Of a stretch of 64,000 nucleotides of DNA, positions 32,336 to 43,242 are shown one piece after another. A program made the position numbers and the translations under genes. The notes beneath the pieces are model-generated. The model was not told the DNA's origin, did not search any database, and saw nothing but the letters and a program-made list of their open reading frames with translations. The stretch lies in NCBI GenBank assembly GCA_037355855.1, contig CM074758.1, positions 5,615,001-5,679,000 on the forward strand. Reading direction: 5' to 3'. Source of the DNA: Pseudo-nitzschia pungens (taxonomy: Eukaryota; Bacillariophyta; Bacillariophyceae; Bacillariales; Bacillariaceae). Position 1 is the stretch's first letter; each line of letters begins with the position of its first letter.

Positions 32336-35300
32336 CTACGCAACTCGGAACTTGATGTAAGGCAAATCAACTTCTTCGTCGGTCTCCTTGTCGTTGGCGA
32401 TCACTTCCAAGATAATGAACAATTGGTCGGGTGGGAACTCTTTCTTCGTGATACTGGTAATCACATCCGTCATCTTCATTACCTTTCGTTCTGCAACCTT
32501 TTGCTTATTTGCAAAGAAACTGTAAAGGATTGAAACTCCATAAGAAAGCATGGAAATTTCCAAATTATACTCTTTCTCGAAGTAATCCATGAACTCTCCC
32601 AACGTGATATTGCCCAAATTAACGTCCAGAGAATCCCAAGCGGTCCAATTCCATTCCTTGCCTTTCAACATTGCTTTGGTAGCCTTAGGCGCAGTCGGTT
32701 CACTCAGGGTCATGAATGGAACAGCCAAGTTCAAAAACCCGTTCTTGTAAGCCTCAATTGTTGTAGTCTTGCGTGTTGATCCGATTATCTTGTACAATTC
32801 CATACAAATCAGCCCCGTTACCAATGCCGTGGTGGTAGCAATTGCTGGAATGATTCTCCCGGCAATGGCACGTGATCTGTGCGTGTCCTCAGTAGGAATG
32901 GAATAGTTTAGTGCACGCAAATTGGAACAAGCTGTCACAAACAACATGTGGTCGTCGAGATCCTTGTCAAAATCAATAGGTGTCAACTGAAAGCCGGCGA
33001 GATCGGCTTTTTTCGGAAGAGAGTTCAAAATGGCCGCGGCTTCGTCGTCATCTGAGGTCATGTTGTCTTCGTTTGCCTTTGCCTCCTCGTCGTTAGCAGC
33101 AATCTTGACACCAGATTTTGGAGTAAAGTCTGGAACGATGATATCCGTGATGGTCGATTCAAAGTATTCCTTGTCGGTGCGTCCCTTGATACCGTACATG
33201 GTAGCTCTCAAATTTGCTGCCGCCACAATAAAATCAAGGTGATTCATCATTTCAGCATCCTCGCATTGTGAGTTGAGGTCAAAGTTGAGAGGAACTGGGC
33301 AACGCTTCGAACCGGACCAAAATTTTGTCCCGGTAGAAGTGACTTGATCCTTGGGAAAATTGTGCAGAAGCTGACGAATTTGATTGTTGAAAAGATCCTC
33401 AAATTTCAAACGAGCCCAAGCAACACAGTCTTCAAAGGTTACAGGACGGTCATCGACCAGCGTACGTTGGATATTTTTCATGGTCTCATTTCTGTTGTTG
33501 GGTTGTAGACTGGCTAGGTAATCTTCAGGAGATTGACTCAAGTACGAATTGACGTCCTCGGCAGCTTGTTTGAACTCGCCCTCAAAGTAATCTCTTGCCC
33601 ATTGCAACGTATGCTGGATTTGGTTGGGGAAATTCTTGAGGGTGCAAACTGGAATCGATTTTTCTGGAGGATCACGAGTAGCGCCGTAGTTTTCCGTGAT
33701 TCCCGGGACAACGACTTGGGTATTTCCTTTTGTTCCCAATGTTCCACTCTCCAACATTGGCAACCGGTAAAAGACGCATCGTTGATCAACGTACAAACGA
33801 GCTTCGACGTTATCGAGAGCAGTACAAACCCCAGATAATTTGTCGTAAAACTTGTCACCAAAGATGTGTTCCGTGTCGGGAGCTACTTTTTCTTGCAGGG
33901 CGGTAATCTTGATGTCCGGATTCATCTCCTTTACAGCATTTGCCGCGGAAGAAGATTTAAAATGGTTGATATCCTTGCTACGGAAAAGAAACTGCCGCGA
34001 CAAATTTGATTTTTCAATACGATCCATGTCTGTCACAGTAATATGCCCCTCAGGTCCACATCCAACACCCTATTTTCAAATGCAAAGACAAAGGGGAAAT
34101 GAATTTTCATCAGAAATCACAAAAAGAAGCAAGCAATGCATCGGAGTGTCGCGAGTAAAATATTTACCATTAGTGCCCAGTTTTTGAGCATTTCACAGCC
34201 AATGGCACCTGCTCCGACAATGAAGTAGTTTAGGTCAAGAAGTTTTTGTTGGAGTTCCTTTCCATAACAGGCTATTTGAGAATCGTATCTTTTGCCGTCG
34301 TTCTGCGGGGCAACCTCGTCGATAGACAACAATTCGTCTGGCAGAGTTTCATCGGCATCCAGAAAGAAGAATCCATTGATGGGAGAGAATTTCGCACTGC
34401 ATGCCTTCAGAACTTCTTGTCCCACGATACCACCAAGAGCGGCACACATGGGACTCAAAATTGCCTTTGCACCGGAAGCTAGCTGAAGGACAATGCGCTC
34501 TTGTGACGCGGTCAGAGTATCCTCTCCAGCTGATACACTAGCTGTGTTGACAATGTCTACGACCTTCTTACAAGCGTCGACATCTCCGGGCGTAGGGTAT
34601 TCACCAGCATTCCCGGAACGAAATTCTTCTAAGGCTTGGAAAGCCTTGTGCAACAAAGGAGGACGATCGAATTTGGCAAAGTCTGACATCATGCATTCTC
34701 CGAGGTCTGCCAATCGCTTCTCGTACGTTTCGAAGGCAATCGTTACCGGTTGCTTGACTTGGGTGATGTAACCCTGTTGAGCTTCGCCAGCAATGGTGAT
34801 AGCTTTGCCGGCCTCCCCTTCAATCTCGAAAGTGTAAGGTCCCGTCACCTTCACCACGTAGTTTTTGTTGGTTTCCAATCCCGGAAGACCCTTCAGTCGA
34901 GCAAAAGTGACCGTGTCCCCAGTTTCCAATCCGTGACGACCTTGATCCTCGAGGACTTTGACGACGACCTTCTCGTTTTCTTCGACAACGGATTCGATCT
35001 GGGAGGTGGCGGGTGGATTGCCATCCTTGTCACTGCAAACAAACGAGGGACCAAAGTCGCAAAATACTTGTCCAAAGGCACCACAGGACAAGGAATAGAC
35101 AAAGCAAGCATTGACCGCACGGCACTTTTCATTCAGTGCTACGAGCAATTCCTTGCTCAGCGGAATGGTGACAACTAAGCAGGTAATGCCTGTATCCAAC
35201 AGAGGAATGAGCTGCTCTTCCGTGAGAGAAGTTACTTCAGACGCGACGCTCACGTTGACATATGGGTTCAATTCCGCTAGCAGTGGTCGGCAAATCTCTG

Positions 35301-35745
35301 CACGACTCATGCCTGTGGAGACATCTTCGGGCTTCAAGTAAAAATTTCCACCAAGATCGTAAGTGTTCGCCGGTAGGGGATCAACCAAAACCATGGAATG
35401 GATTCCGGCAAGAATGCAGTTCTTAGCGACTTCGGCACCAAGACCAGAGCATCCCACCAACAGAGCTTTGGAAGCCATCATGCGACGCTGTGCCTCGTGG
35501 CCCATAACATAGAGTTGGCGGGAATACAACTTTTCATCGACTATACGAACGAATGAATGAATGAAAATGAATCGATCAATCGATGACGACAAAGATGTAA
35601 GAAGGCTGAGTTTTTATTTCCGTTCCAGAGGGAAACATTTGCCCACGGAAATACAGGTGATGCATCGGCTGCAACTCGTTTCATCGCGGTTCGTACCTTC
35701 GGTAGTCGCGGAAGCTTCCATCGGGATAGCCTCGTCGGACGCCAT
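32336..35745 (-). CDS. UBA1: ubiquitin-activating enzyme E1
   Basis: Activates ubiquitin with ATP and passes it to E2 enzymes. Three exons: 35745-35697 (starting MASDEAIP), 35540-34168 and 34069-32336, with introns of 156 and 98 bp; the frames join exactly to 1051 aa, close to the family norm of 1020-1060. Seen in order: inactive adenylation repeat starting VDEKLYSRQLYVMGHEAQ, first catalytic half-domain, active adenylation domain with GAGAIGCEMLKNWALMGVG spanning the second intron, catalytic Cys ~616 in KSIPVCTLKNFP, second catalytic half-domain, and C-terminal ubiquitin-fold domain. ATG 35745 is the first in its frame, since upstream extension begins only at TTG. Very confident. Confidence 0.97.
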
Positions 35746-36345
35746 TGTTTTTTGTCGTTTGGATGGTGGAGTAGAGGAAGAGATATTGAACTGTTGAGTA
35801 GTGCTCGAAGACCGATCGAGACTATTAGGAGCAGAAATGATTGTGGGTGATACCAATTTCGATAGTAAACGAAACAACCTTGTTTGTATTTTTATTGTTC
35901 CAATAAAAAAGTAAGATTATGGTAATGGCAACGGTCATCCCTCAACCGGTCTTGTCGCTGCTTTTTTGATTGAGAACGACAAAACTCCACGAACGATCCA
36001 GTCAAAATTTGCGGGGACGGATATCATCGAAAGATGGCGAAAGATCCAAGAACTGTTTGCTCTTGTTGATGATTCCCGTCTTAGCGATCGTTTGAGATTT
36101 CCCCCAAATTATTCAATCCCGAATCAAAAGCGAACCAAAGTGTGGTTGGAATCAATCAATCTGGATCAATCTCAATAAAAATCAATCATCGATGGAATGC
36201 AATCCTCTCTTTTTTTTCCCTGCGACTGCGAGTGAATTAAGATTACAAGTAACTTACGTAAGAGCACGAGTAATGTTAATCAACCGAATTAACTTTTTTT
36301 TTTTTAAATATTTTTGAAGAAAACATTCGAAGAATCTGGTGCATT
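35746..36345. other. E1 upstream region up to the 14-kb element
   Basis: 5' flank of the E1 gene. A GAATCAA/GATCAATC-rich stretch lies at 36105-36190. No further gene seen. It ends with ATT at 36343-36345, the putative target duplication of the adjacent element. Confidence 0.6.
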
Positions 36346-36454
36346 GAGTCTGCGGGAAATCATATTTTTCTACAGTTCGTCCTCCAAAAAACATGTGTTG
36401 AGGGAATCGAAACTACATTTAGGGGAAAAAAATAAAGAAATTCCCGCAGAAGCA
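36346..36454 (+). repeat. left terminal inverted repeat, 109 bp
   Basis: Identical over 109 bp to the reverse complement of 50262-50370, checked base by base. It contains TTCCCGCAGAAGCA near its inner end, which continues as a subterminal array of CGCTCCCGCAGAAGCAAAAA units to about 36540. Confidence 0.95.
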
Positions 36455-36550
36455 GAAGAAATTCCCGCTGAAGCGAAAAACGCTCCCGTAGAAGCAAAAA
36501 ACGCTCCCGCAGAAGCAAAAAACGCTCCCGCAGCTGAGGGAAAAAAAAAA

Positions 36551-36605
36551 AATTCCCGCAGACACCAATTTTGAACAAAAAAAAAATTTGGTGTCTGCGG
36601 GAATT
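36551..36605. repeat. 18-bp stem hairpin
   Basis: AATTCCCGCAGACACCAA at 36551-36568 is perfectly complementary to 36588-36605, with a 19-base A-rich loop. It shares the CCCGCAGA motif with the terminal repeat, so it may be a transposase-binding site or a folded-back remnant. Confidence 0.8.
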
Positions 36606-36749
36606 TTTTTTTTTTCCCGCAGGCTGCGGGAAAGTGCCCAAAAAATTGGAGCAAGCTTAATTACACTGGAGTAAGATTAAATACACTGGATCAAGCTTAA
36701 ATAAATTGGATCAAGGAGCAAGCTCAAACAAATTGGAGTACCGCACGGT

Positions 36750-37120
36750 AGCGGAGTTTTGGCGAGCTAAAAAATGTTGTTGTTGCAGCTTCTCTGTTGT
36801 CGCCGGACACCAACAGTAATGGCAATGGCGACGGAATCCTCGGCGGCGTGGGAGTCCACAAGCCGGTGGGAGAGCTACTGGTGGAATCCATCTCTACGAA
36901 CAACCATTGTTCGCACGGAGCGGGACAGCGCATGACATGAATCATCGACATCACCCAAATGGTGGTGAACACCAAGGAATGAATGAATCATCGGAGACGA
37001 CTTGGATCCGATTCGATCCGATTCGATTCGATTTGATTCTGTGCCGGGGATGCTTGGCGATGCTTGGCGATGCTTAGCGATGCTTGGCGATGCTTGGCGA
37101 TGATTTGCGATGCTCGCCGC
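36750..37120. repeat. inner diverged inverted repeat and 10-bp repeat run
   Basis: 36880-36990 contains CATCGACATCACCCAAATGG and ACACCAAGGAATGAA, which recur inverted at 49750-49800. ATTCCATCTCT and GCGGGACAGCG also match inverted at about 49820-49855. At 37050-37105 GCGATGCTTG is repeated six or so times. Confidence 0.75.
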
Positions 37121-37676
37121 ATTTCCCTTGCCCTAAGCGATCACAGTAACTTACTAATTTTCTAGATATCGATATACATCACCCAAGTTAATCATACACG
37201 GACAGATAATTTTTTACTTGAAATGGGTCTGTGTGTTCATTCACATCGTTTATGTGGGAGTAAGACCTTTCATGTTACTCGTAAGGTACTTGTAACATAT
37301 TTCATGTTGTACGGAGTAAACCTCATTATCCATGTGTAAGTTACTCTCGTACGAGTGGAATTCCTACGTACATGTAGTGGGGGACGTCTGTCGAAAATTT
37401 TTCAATTTTTAAAGTATCAACATCGAATACCGGTACTTGTATCCACTCTCATGGAGTATGTTGTTCATCAGAGAACAAAAAATTATGTAGGCACCGTTCG
37501 AATCAATTTCATTAAGACTGCCTCAACGTTTAGCTGCTTACTCCGACCGGATTTTAGCTCAACGGCAGCTCTGGGCGATGAATGCGGGGGGGGACCTGTT
37601 GCAGCTGTGTCAATTCGCGACTGGTTGCAGCTTTCGAATAGAACTCCATAATTTTGTCTCATAAACGTAAGTGAGG

Positions 37677-39020
37677 ATGTGGAATGATAAGTGCAATGCG
37701 GCCTTGGACCTCCTATTCCAAGAGGAAGAGATCGTAGATCCTACCTGGAATGAGCCTCATGAGATTGACCAGGTTTATGAGATGTCACCTGTGTTTGCCG
37801 AGAACAATGTCAAGAAGAAAAACTTCTATACCCATTTCAGGAAACGAGCGAAAAAGTTCATCATTAATAAATCATTGCAGGGTGTTCGTAGAAGTGAGTG
37901 AGGTGTTTCATCAGATACGACAGACGTTTACGGCTGTCTGACATCACCTTTTTCCCTTTTTTTGTTCGCTACAGGAGAATTGGAATTAAAGGGCAAAGTT
38001 CTCCAGAAACCCAAGTCCCATTTCGTTGCAGCAAAAACAAATAAGAAGGCGAAAGAAGCAGCTTCGTCCTCTCCCAAAGAAAAGCCTCCTTCGCCCAAAT
38101 CCGTTCGAAAGGCACCGTCGAAGTCTCTTCCGACAAAACCGGCGCAAAAGGCACCGTCGAAGTCTCTTCCGACAAAACCGGCGCAAAAGGCACCCCCAAC
38201 GTCTCCTCTGACATCGACGCCCAGAGCATCCGTAACGTCTCCTCCGACAAAACTGGCGCCAAAAGTACCTGCACCTCTTAAGCCTTCAACAAAAACGTCT
38301 TCGCAGTCTCCCACCGATACCATGAACTCTCTTGAAAAGCAAATCGTCTTCTTCCCTGACGGGCGTTGTTTCTGTCGATTCCTTCTTCCTCAAAATTTTG
38401 ACGGAAGTTTGTCCATTGCCGAGAGTAAAACTGAGATACTTATGGAGAGGACTTTCCAGAAATCACACTTTGGTCCGGCAGCCGCTGTTGAGACGTCAAC
38501 ACATCACGTTGGAAAAGCCGATTGCAATCATTTACTTCACGCTGGATTGAAAGTTGAGCTTGAGAAGATTTGGGACACCGTCGCTGAATTGGGGGTTCCT
38601 GACGATCCGAATTTCATTGAAGTGAAAAAAGAAGGCGAGTCTTTGGTAATTGTAAGTCGTATTTTCACACTACCTTTCGAAGTGAAACCCTTTTTCTACG
38701 ACATCGAAATGCGACAAGAACAACCTGTCATTGATGATCTCAAGTCAGGTTCATGGGCATCTTTTGTCGTTCAGAAGCAAACTGAAATTACGACCCCTGG
38801 ACGCCAGAGACTTCGACGCCGTACGATTAAAAGTGGTGGTAGTAATTGCGGACCAAGGGGCAGAGACGACATCACCATGGCAACCGGGGTTCGAGACGAC
38901 TTCACCATGGACCCTAGAGATCCAAAACGCTCAAACAACTACGAAAACAACTCTATTGATCCAAACAGCATGTTCGAAGCTGCCTCCGACATCCATACTC
39001 GAGTCGATGATGATTTGTGA
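37677..39020 (+). CDS. element cargo protein, 420 aa, unknown; stop may be premature
   Basis: Two exons, 37677-37893 and 37975-39020, across an 81-bp GTGAGT...TACAG intron; the frame is exact. Exon 1 encodes a compact acidic-then-basic helical region with the motif NFYTHFRKRAKKF. A Lys/Pro/Ser/Thr-rich linker with SLPTKPAQKAPSK repeats (~95-175) follows, then a globular domain of about 150 residues starting near KQIVFFPDGRCFCRFLLPQ. I do not recognise either domain. The stop TGA (39018-39020) is followed in the same frame by 48 further sense codons of protein-like sequence up to TAA at 39165-39167, so the gene was probably longer. First cargo gene inside the left end of the 14-kb element. Confidence 0.65.
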
Positions 39021-39465
39021 AATGAGAGTATCTCGTTACCTCCCGTAGATTCATATGACGATGCGTCGTTTGAGTCATTGAATATTGATCCAATTGCAAC
39101 ATTGAGAGAAGCCAACAGCCATCTGTTAGAACTTGCGTCTTATATCAACCAATACAATCACAATTAAGTAAGGCTAGTCTTATTATTATTACCGAAACTG
39201 CCCCCACTTCTTTGCGAGCCACGTGACCGAATCGCTTCCAAAAAGCGTTCCACGGCATTTTTTTTTCTCGAATTTGAACGCTTCGTGTTGTTCCACGACA
39301 ATACTACTATTACGAAGTATTATTTTTTTTTCATGTGACTTGCTACTATTGTTACTGGTAAGTAAGTACGTACTCGTACGTAGTTTACACTGTGTAAGGA
39401 TTATCTTCTGGTCCACACGGATTATGCGCGTTCCTATGACACATCACGGATCATGCGGAATATTT

Positions 39466-40143
39466 TTAGTACTGGTACATGTACCCGTACGTGTGTGGTG
39501 GAACAAGTTTGTCGGGAAGACGTGAAATCTCAATTGCAAGCCCTGCAAGCGAATCGGCATAGCCTCGAAACCAGTGAAGATGCCCAAACATGTTCATGAA
39601 CTCAATGTAGTCTTGGTTACTTCCAGAAAGGGTCGGATCCCATCCAAATGCACCTTTTTGTTTTACGTAGGTCCAATACATGAAGCACACCCACTGAGCC
39701 TCGGGCTTGAGACAGTAGTACTCCGAAATTAGATCATTTCTCGTGAGGGTCGAACGCCTCTTGAAATGGGGCTCGAACATCTCAACGTTTTCGCAAGCTC
39801 GCTTCTTATGATTTGGACTGGTTGATGCCATGAAGCGAATCTTCTTCGAAGGTGTATTGCTTTTGTCTTGTAGAGTTCTCTTTGTACTAGCATTCGAATC
39901 CTTGCCGACAACCGAAATAGTGTCAGATGGAACTTTGTCAGGACTATCGATGGCATCGATGGCAAGGTTCTTCTTAGACTCCGAGCTTTTAATTGGCGTA
40001 AAAAGTGGGCATTTGTCCGTGATTGCTTCAGATTTTGGGATCTTCTCAAATTTTGCGATGTAGCCAAGTCTCAATGCTTCCGCATCAGTCTTGCGTTTCA
40101 GGGCAAGGAAATCAGTATAATCGTAGGGTTCAGGAAACTCCAT
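39466..40143 (-). CDS. GWDP-domain protein A, 225 aa
   Basis: ATG at 40143, no intron needed. The first ~120 residues are polar with basic clusters (TPSKKIRF, HKKRACENV), compatible with nuclear localisation. Residues ~140-215 contain YYCLKPEAQWVCFMYWTYV, GAFGWDPTLSGSNQDYIEF, HWFRGYADSLAGLAIEI. This module aligns with two other proteins in the same element (42036-42773 and 43243-44016) at the pattern (C/F)Y-W-Y, GWxP, GS, Y-F, WFR and LA. No similarity to a named family is known to me. Confidence 0.65.
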   Translation of the reverse strand: MEFPEPYDYTDFLALKRKTDAEALRLGYIAKFEKIPKSEAITDKCPLFTPIKSSESKKNLAIDAIDSPDKVPSDTISVVGKDSNASTKRTLQDKSNTPSKKIRFMASTSPNHKKRACENVEMFEPHFKRRSTLTRNDLISEYYCLKPEAQWVCFMYWTYVKQKGAFGWDPTLSGSNQDYIEFMNMFGHLHWFRGYADSLAGLAIEISRLPDKLVPPHTYGYMYQY

Positions 40144-40694
40144 GGTTTCGTCGTTTGATATCTTTGATGATGATTATTATGACCAATCCGCACCATCTGT
40201 GATGATCTGTGATGGTCGACTCTATGCACCGCGATTCCATGGGTGCCACTGTGCCGTACGCACCCTGAGTCGATCCGATGGTATTCATCTCGGTGGTTGG
40301 ATGTTCAAACTTTCCTCCTTGATTACAAACGGTTTCCTCCTTGATAACAAACGGATTCCTCCTTGATTACTAAAGCACATGATTTTTCCCTCTTAAGATG
40401 TTTAAACCGACATCGGACAAACACTTCGTTGACCTTTCCCTCCGTAGATTTTTAAACCGACATCAGACAAACACTTCGTTGGCCTCCTCCCCAAAAAAAT
40501 CCCGTGACGGTAAGGTTCAAGGTCATATAAATCAAGTTAATTTAAAATAAATACGGAGTAGTATTGAAGTATGTATGTAAACGAGCGATAAAGAGTACTC
40601 GCCAAAATCGAATACTGAAGAGGCATATCATTTTGTTTCGTCGCCAAAAGTAAATATACTGCGATCAGAACCGCCAAAAGGAACTATACTGCGA
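40144..40694. other. spacer inside the 14-kb element
   Basis: Short direct repeats: ACGGATTCCTCCTTGAT/ACGGTTTCCTCCTTGAT (40315-40368), a pair of TTTAAACCGACATCNGACAA blocks about 60 bp apart (40400-40470), and CGCCAAAAG(T/G)AA pairs near 40640-40685. No gene. Confidence 0.6.
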
Positions 40695-41342
40695 TCACAA
40701 CGATGCAAGCTTGAGACCGTTGTTCACCTTCCTTTTCTTTGAGGCTTTGTTCTCCGCTCCATCGGGTTTTCGCTTGACTGTCAGCACCCTAGTACCGTCC
40801 TCTGCCAGAATTGTTTCACCGTCACTTTCGTATGATGCTTCGAAACACTGTCCGTCATTCACCACAAAATCCTTCACAACGTTGGTTTTTCTGGTACCGC
40901 ATAGGTACTTTTGGTACTCATGCACATCGTTCGTGAGCAAGAAGTTACATCCATTCATACAAACACGTGGATCTTTACTATCTTCCTCAATTCCATCGGT
41001 GTTTGTGAAACATAAACGCATGTCCTCCGGAATATCCATCGGATTTTCCAATGCAGCAACCAGATCACGCATATCGTTACAAAACTTTTCAACCTCAAAT
41101 TCCCCATCTGGTACTAAAAGAGCATAATGTGGAGTTTTCAGTCGAGCTTGCTCCTTCTTCTTGTTTCGAGAATCCTGTCTCAAGTTATCGATGCTCAACA
41201 GATAATGCGATAGCTTTGGATAACCTTCCAGCGCTCGAGAGCATGTCTGTGCACTTTTTGTCGCTATGAGGCATTGACCAAGCTTTCTATGCGCTGTTTC
41301 GTCCTTCGGGCTTATCCACGATGGAAACCATGGAGGGAGTGC
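40695..41342 (-). CDS. element cargo open frame, ~215 codons, 5' end unclear
   Basis: The frame is open without a stop from 41342 to the stop at 40695, but has no ATG in its first 80 codons. The 5' end is therefore spliced from an unseen exon or lost. The product contains ALEGYPKLSHYLLSIDNLRQ, a basic stretch NKKKEQARLK, a globular region through NGCNFLLTNDVHEYQKYLCG, and a C-terminal nuclear-localisation-like KASKKRKV. No known family recognised. A short minus-strand frame upstream (41312-41509) could supply a first exon, but the only GT-AG pair between them is too close. Confidence 0.45.
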   Translation of the reverse strand, partial: ALPPWFPSWISPKDETAHRKLGQCLIATKSAQTCSRALEGYPKLSHYLLSIDNLRQDSRNKKKEQARLKTPHYALLVPDGEFEVEKFCNDMRDLVAALENPMDIPEDMRLCFTNTDGIEEDSKDPRVCMNGCNFLLTNDVHEYQKYLCGTRKTNVVKDFVVNDGQCFEASYESDGETILAEDGTRVLTVKRKPDGAENKASKKRKVNNGLKLASL

Positions 41343-42035
41343 TCATCATCATACAGTAAGGTTACCCACGATGATGTGCTGATGTATCCACGGTGAACAG
41401 TTTGTAGCGGTATCGCATCTACAACCGCCGCCGCAACCACCACCGCAACTGCGACCTCAACAGTTACGCACAAATTGAGAGCCTCATGGATAACCTTCCT
41501 CCGTTCCAAAATAGATACGTAGAATCAATACCAGAAAAATGTGCGCAAGGGCATTTGGGTCATAATTATGACCCCGTGTGATTAAAAAACACACAAGTCA
41601 TGTGGGATCGAAAAATAAGTCATGTGGGATCGAAAAATAAGATGATATGAACGCCTAAAAATGTACGAATCACTCATTGTACGTGTTTCTACGAGTATCA
41701 ATAGTTTATTTTCTTACTTCGAAAAAAACCGTAAAACATGAATGTATTACTTCGTACAGTTACTAATTACTTCAGTAGTACGTATATTTTTATTTTTTAC
41801 AAGAAAACACTGTAGTGCAACGAGTAAGGTTACGGGTAAACCTTACATCTACTCACTTAGTTTTTTTTAGATTGATCTAGTCGATTCATTCTAATTGACG
41901 TTGAACAACATTTTTTGTGTGGTTCTTTTTTTGGGTTGGTACGTGCCTTTTCAGGGGTCATCACATGATCCCTGGTTCTCTCCGTCTTTCATGTCTTTTG
42001 TGTGGTTCTTTTCTCTCCGTCTTTCATGTCTTGAA
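41343..42035. other. spacer with MITE-end-like sequence
   Basis: At 41646-41675, GATATGAACGCCTAAAAA followed by AATCACTCATT matches the right end of the MITE at 58413-58817, so a MITE relic is likely. A duplicated AAGTCATGTGGGATCGAAAA lies at 41596-41640. GTAAGGTTAC occurs at 41356 and 41824. Confidence 0.55.
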
Positions 42036-42773
42036 TCACCATGAAAGATGATCAGGCCCGGGAGGCCCGAGAGGCCCGCGATGAGGTTCCTCCTCCGACT
42101 CGGCCTCCGACTCGGCCTCAAACTCGGCCTCATCAACATACCCTGGTTCCGGTTCCGGCATTCGTGACGCAGACCTAAAATGCATTTCCGGCACTGGTTC
42201 CGGCACTGGTTCCGCCACTGGTACCGCAGACCCGTCATCAGGTGGAGATGGAGGTGCAGGTGCAGGTGCAGGTGGAGATGTTGGTGGAGAAAGGTGAACA
42301 CACCCACCGACCATACGGCCGGCCAGATCTGCCATCTGATCACAAACAAGACGAAACCATCTTAAAGATGGAGAGCCAAGAATCTTGAGAAAGCCGTATT
42401 CCTGATGATGAAGGTCACTGCCGGGTCTGCAGGGTGTCCAACCTTGAATACCGGAGGTTTCGATGAATCGATAGTAGTGGTAACAGATGATTTGATTGAT
42501 CGCAGGTTCCAGCAAGTATTCCGCAAGCGGGCTACTATTTTTTTCAGCTCCCGACACCAATCCGACCACGGGGATGTAGTCATCCAGACTTCCTTGAGAT
42601 GGTTTGTATTGGCGCAGTGACGAACAATAATTCCTGAATCCGGCATTGTTATCCTGAGAAGGTTGAGTAGCAGGCTTCAGTTCCAGCCATAGGACTCGAT
42701 CACCATGCTCTCCATTGTTGTGGTTGGATGCATTACGAAGTGCAGCAAGTGCCTCTTGGATTTGAATATTCAT
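42036..42773 (-). CDS. GWDP-domain protein B, 245 aa
   Basis: ATG at 42773. The N-terminal ~85 residues are of mixed composition. The module at ~86-160 reads LAEYLLEPAINQIICYHYY, SGIQGWTPCRPGSD, EYGFL, LRWFRLVCDQMADLAGRM and aligns with proteins A and C of this element, with GWTP for GWDP. The C-terminus is a Pro-rich stretch, then an acidic Glu/Ala/Ser region, then a Pro/Gly tail. Function unknown. Transcribed from the same strand as protein A and the transposase. Confidence 0.65.
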   Translation of the reverse strand: MNIQIQEALAALRNASNHNNGEHGDRVLWLELKPATQPSQDNNAGFRNYCSSLRQYKPSQGSLDDYIPVVGLVSGAEKNSSPLAEYLLEPAINQIICYHYYRFIETSGIQGWTPCRPGSDLHHQEYGFLKILGSPSLRWFRLVCDQMADLAGRMVGGCVHLSPPTSPPAPAPAPPSPPDDGSAVPVAEPVPEPVPEMHFRSASRMPEPEPGYVDEAEFEAESEAESEEEPHRGPLGPPGPDHLSW

Positions 42774-43035
42774 GGTTTTCTAGGTTGAAAAGTCCTTTTT
42801 ATGCGCGGAACAGGTGCGTTCAATTCTATCCATCACCAATCTGAAGTGAGGATGATAAGGCTTTCATGCGATTTAAATCTCCTGGCCCTCTGCACTGTAT
42901 CGAACCACATATATTTCATCGAAATTTTGTTGCAAAGCACCTCTGGACTGCCAAATACTTGATGGAGGCGACACCGAAAATTAGGGGCAGCGCACTAAGT
43001 ATGGATCCACATATTTCATGCTGGTTGGCGACAAA

Positions 43036-43190
43036 ACGTTGGCTAGAGATTCCATTTGTATCGCTGATTGGAGAGAGATCTTAAAAAAAAACAGCAACCG
43101 GAAGAAACGACGCACGTTGGCTAGGCATTTGTATCGCTGATTGGAGAGAGATCTAAAACAGCAACCGGAAGAAACAACGCAATGTTATGG
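43036..43190. repeat. ~75-bp imperfect tandem duplication
   Basis: ATTTGTATCGCTGATTGG followed by AGAGAGATCT and AACAGCAACCGGAAGAAAC occurs twice (about 43055 and 43127), just upstream of gene C; it may carry its promoter. Confidence 0.75.
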
Positions 43191-43242
43191 CAGGTCGGCA
43201 TCTGATCAGCGACTACTACCTATGGCATAAAATGCGTGACCT

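Noticed and set aside
34117..35592. E1 start at the non-ATG extension beginning near 35592
   Set aside because: That leader is intron sequence ending in GTATAG; the exon at 35745-35697 joins in frame and restores VDEKLYSRQLY.
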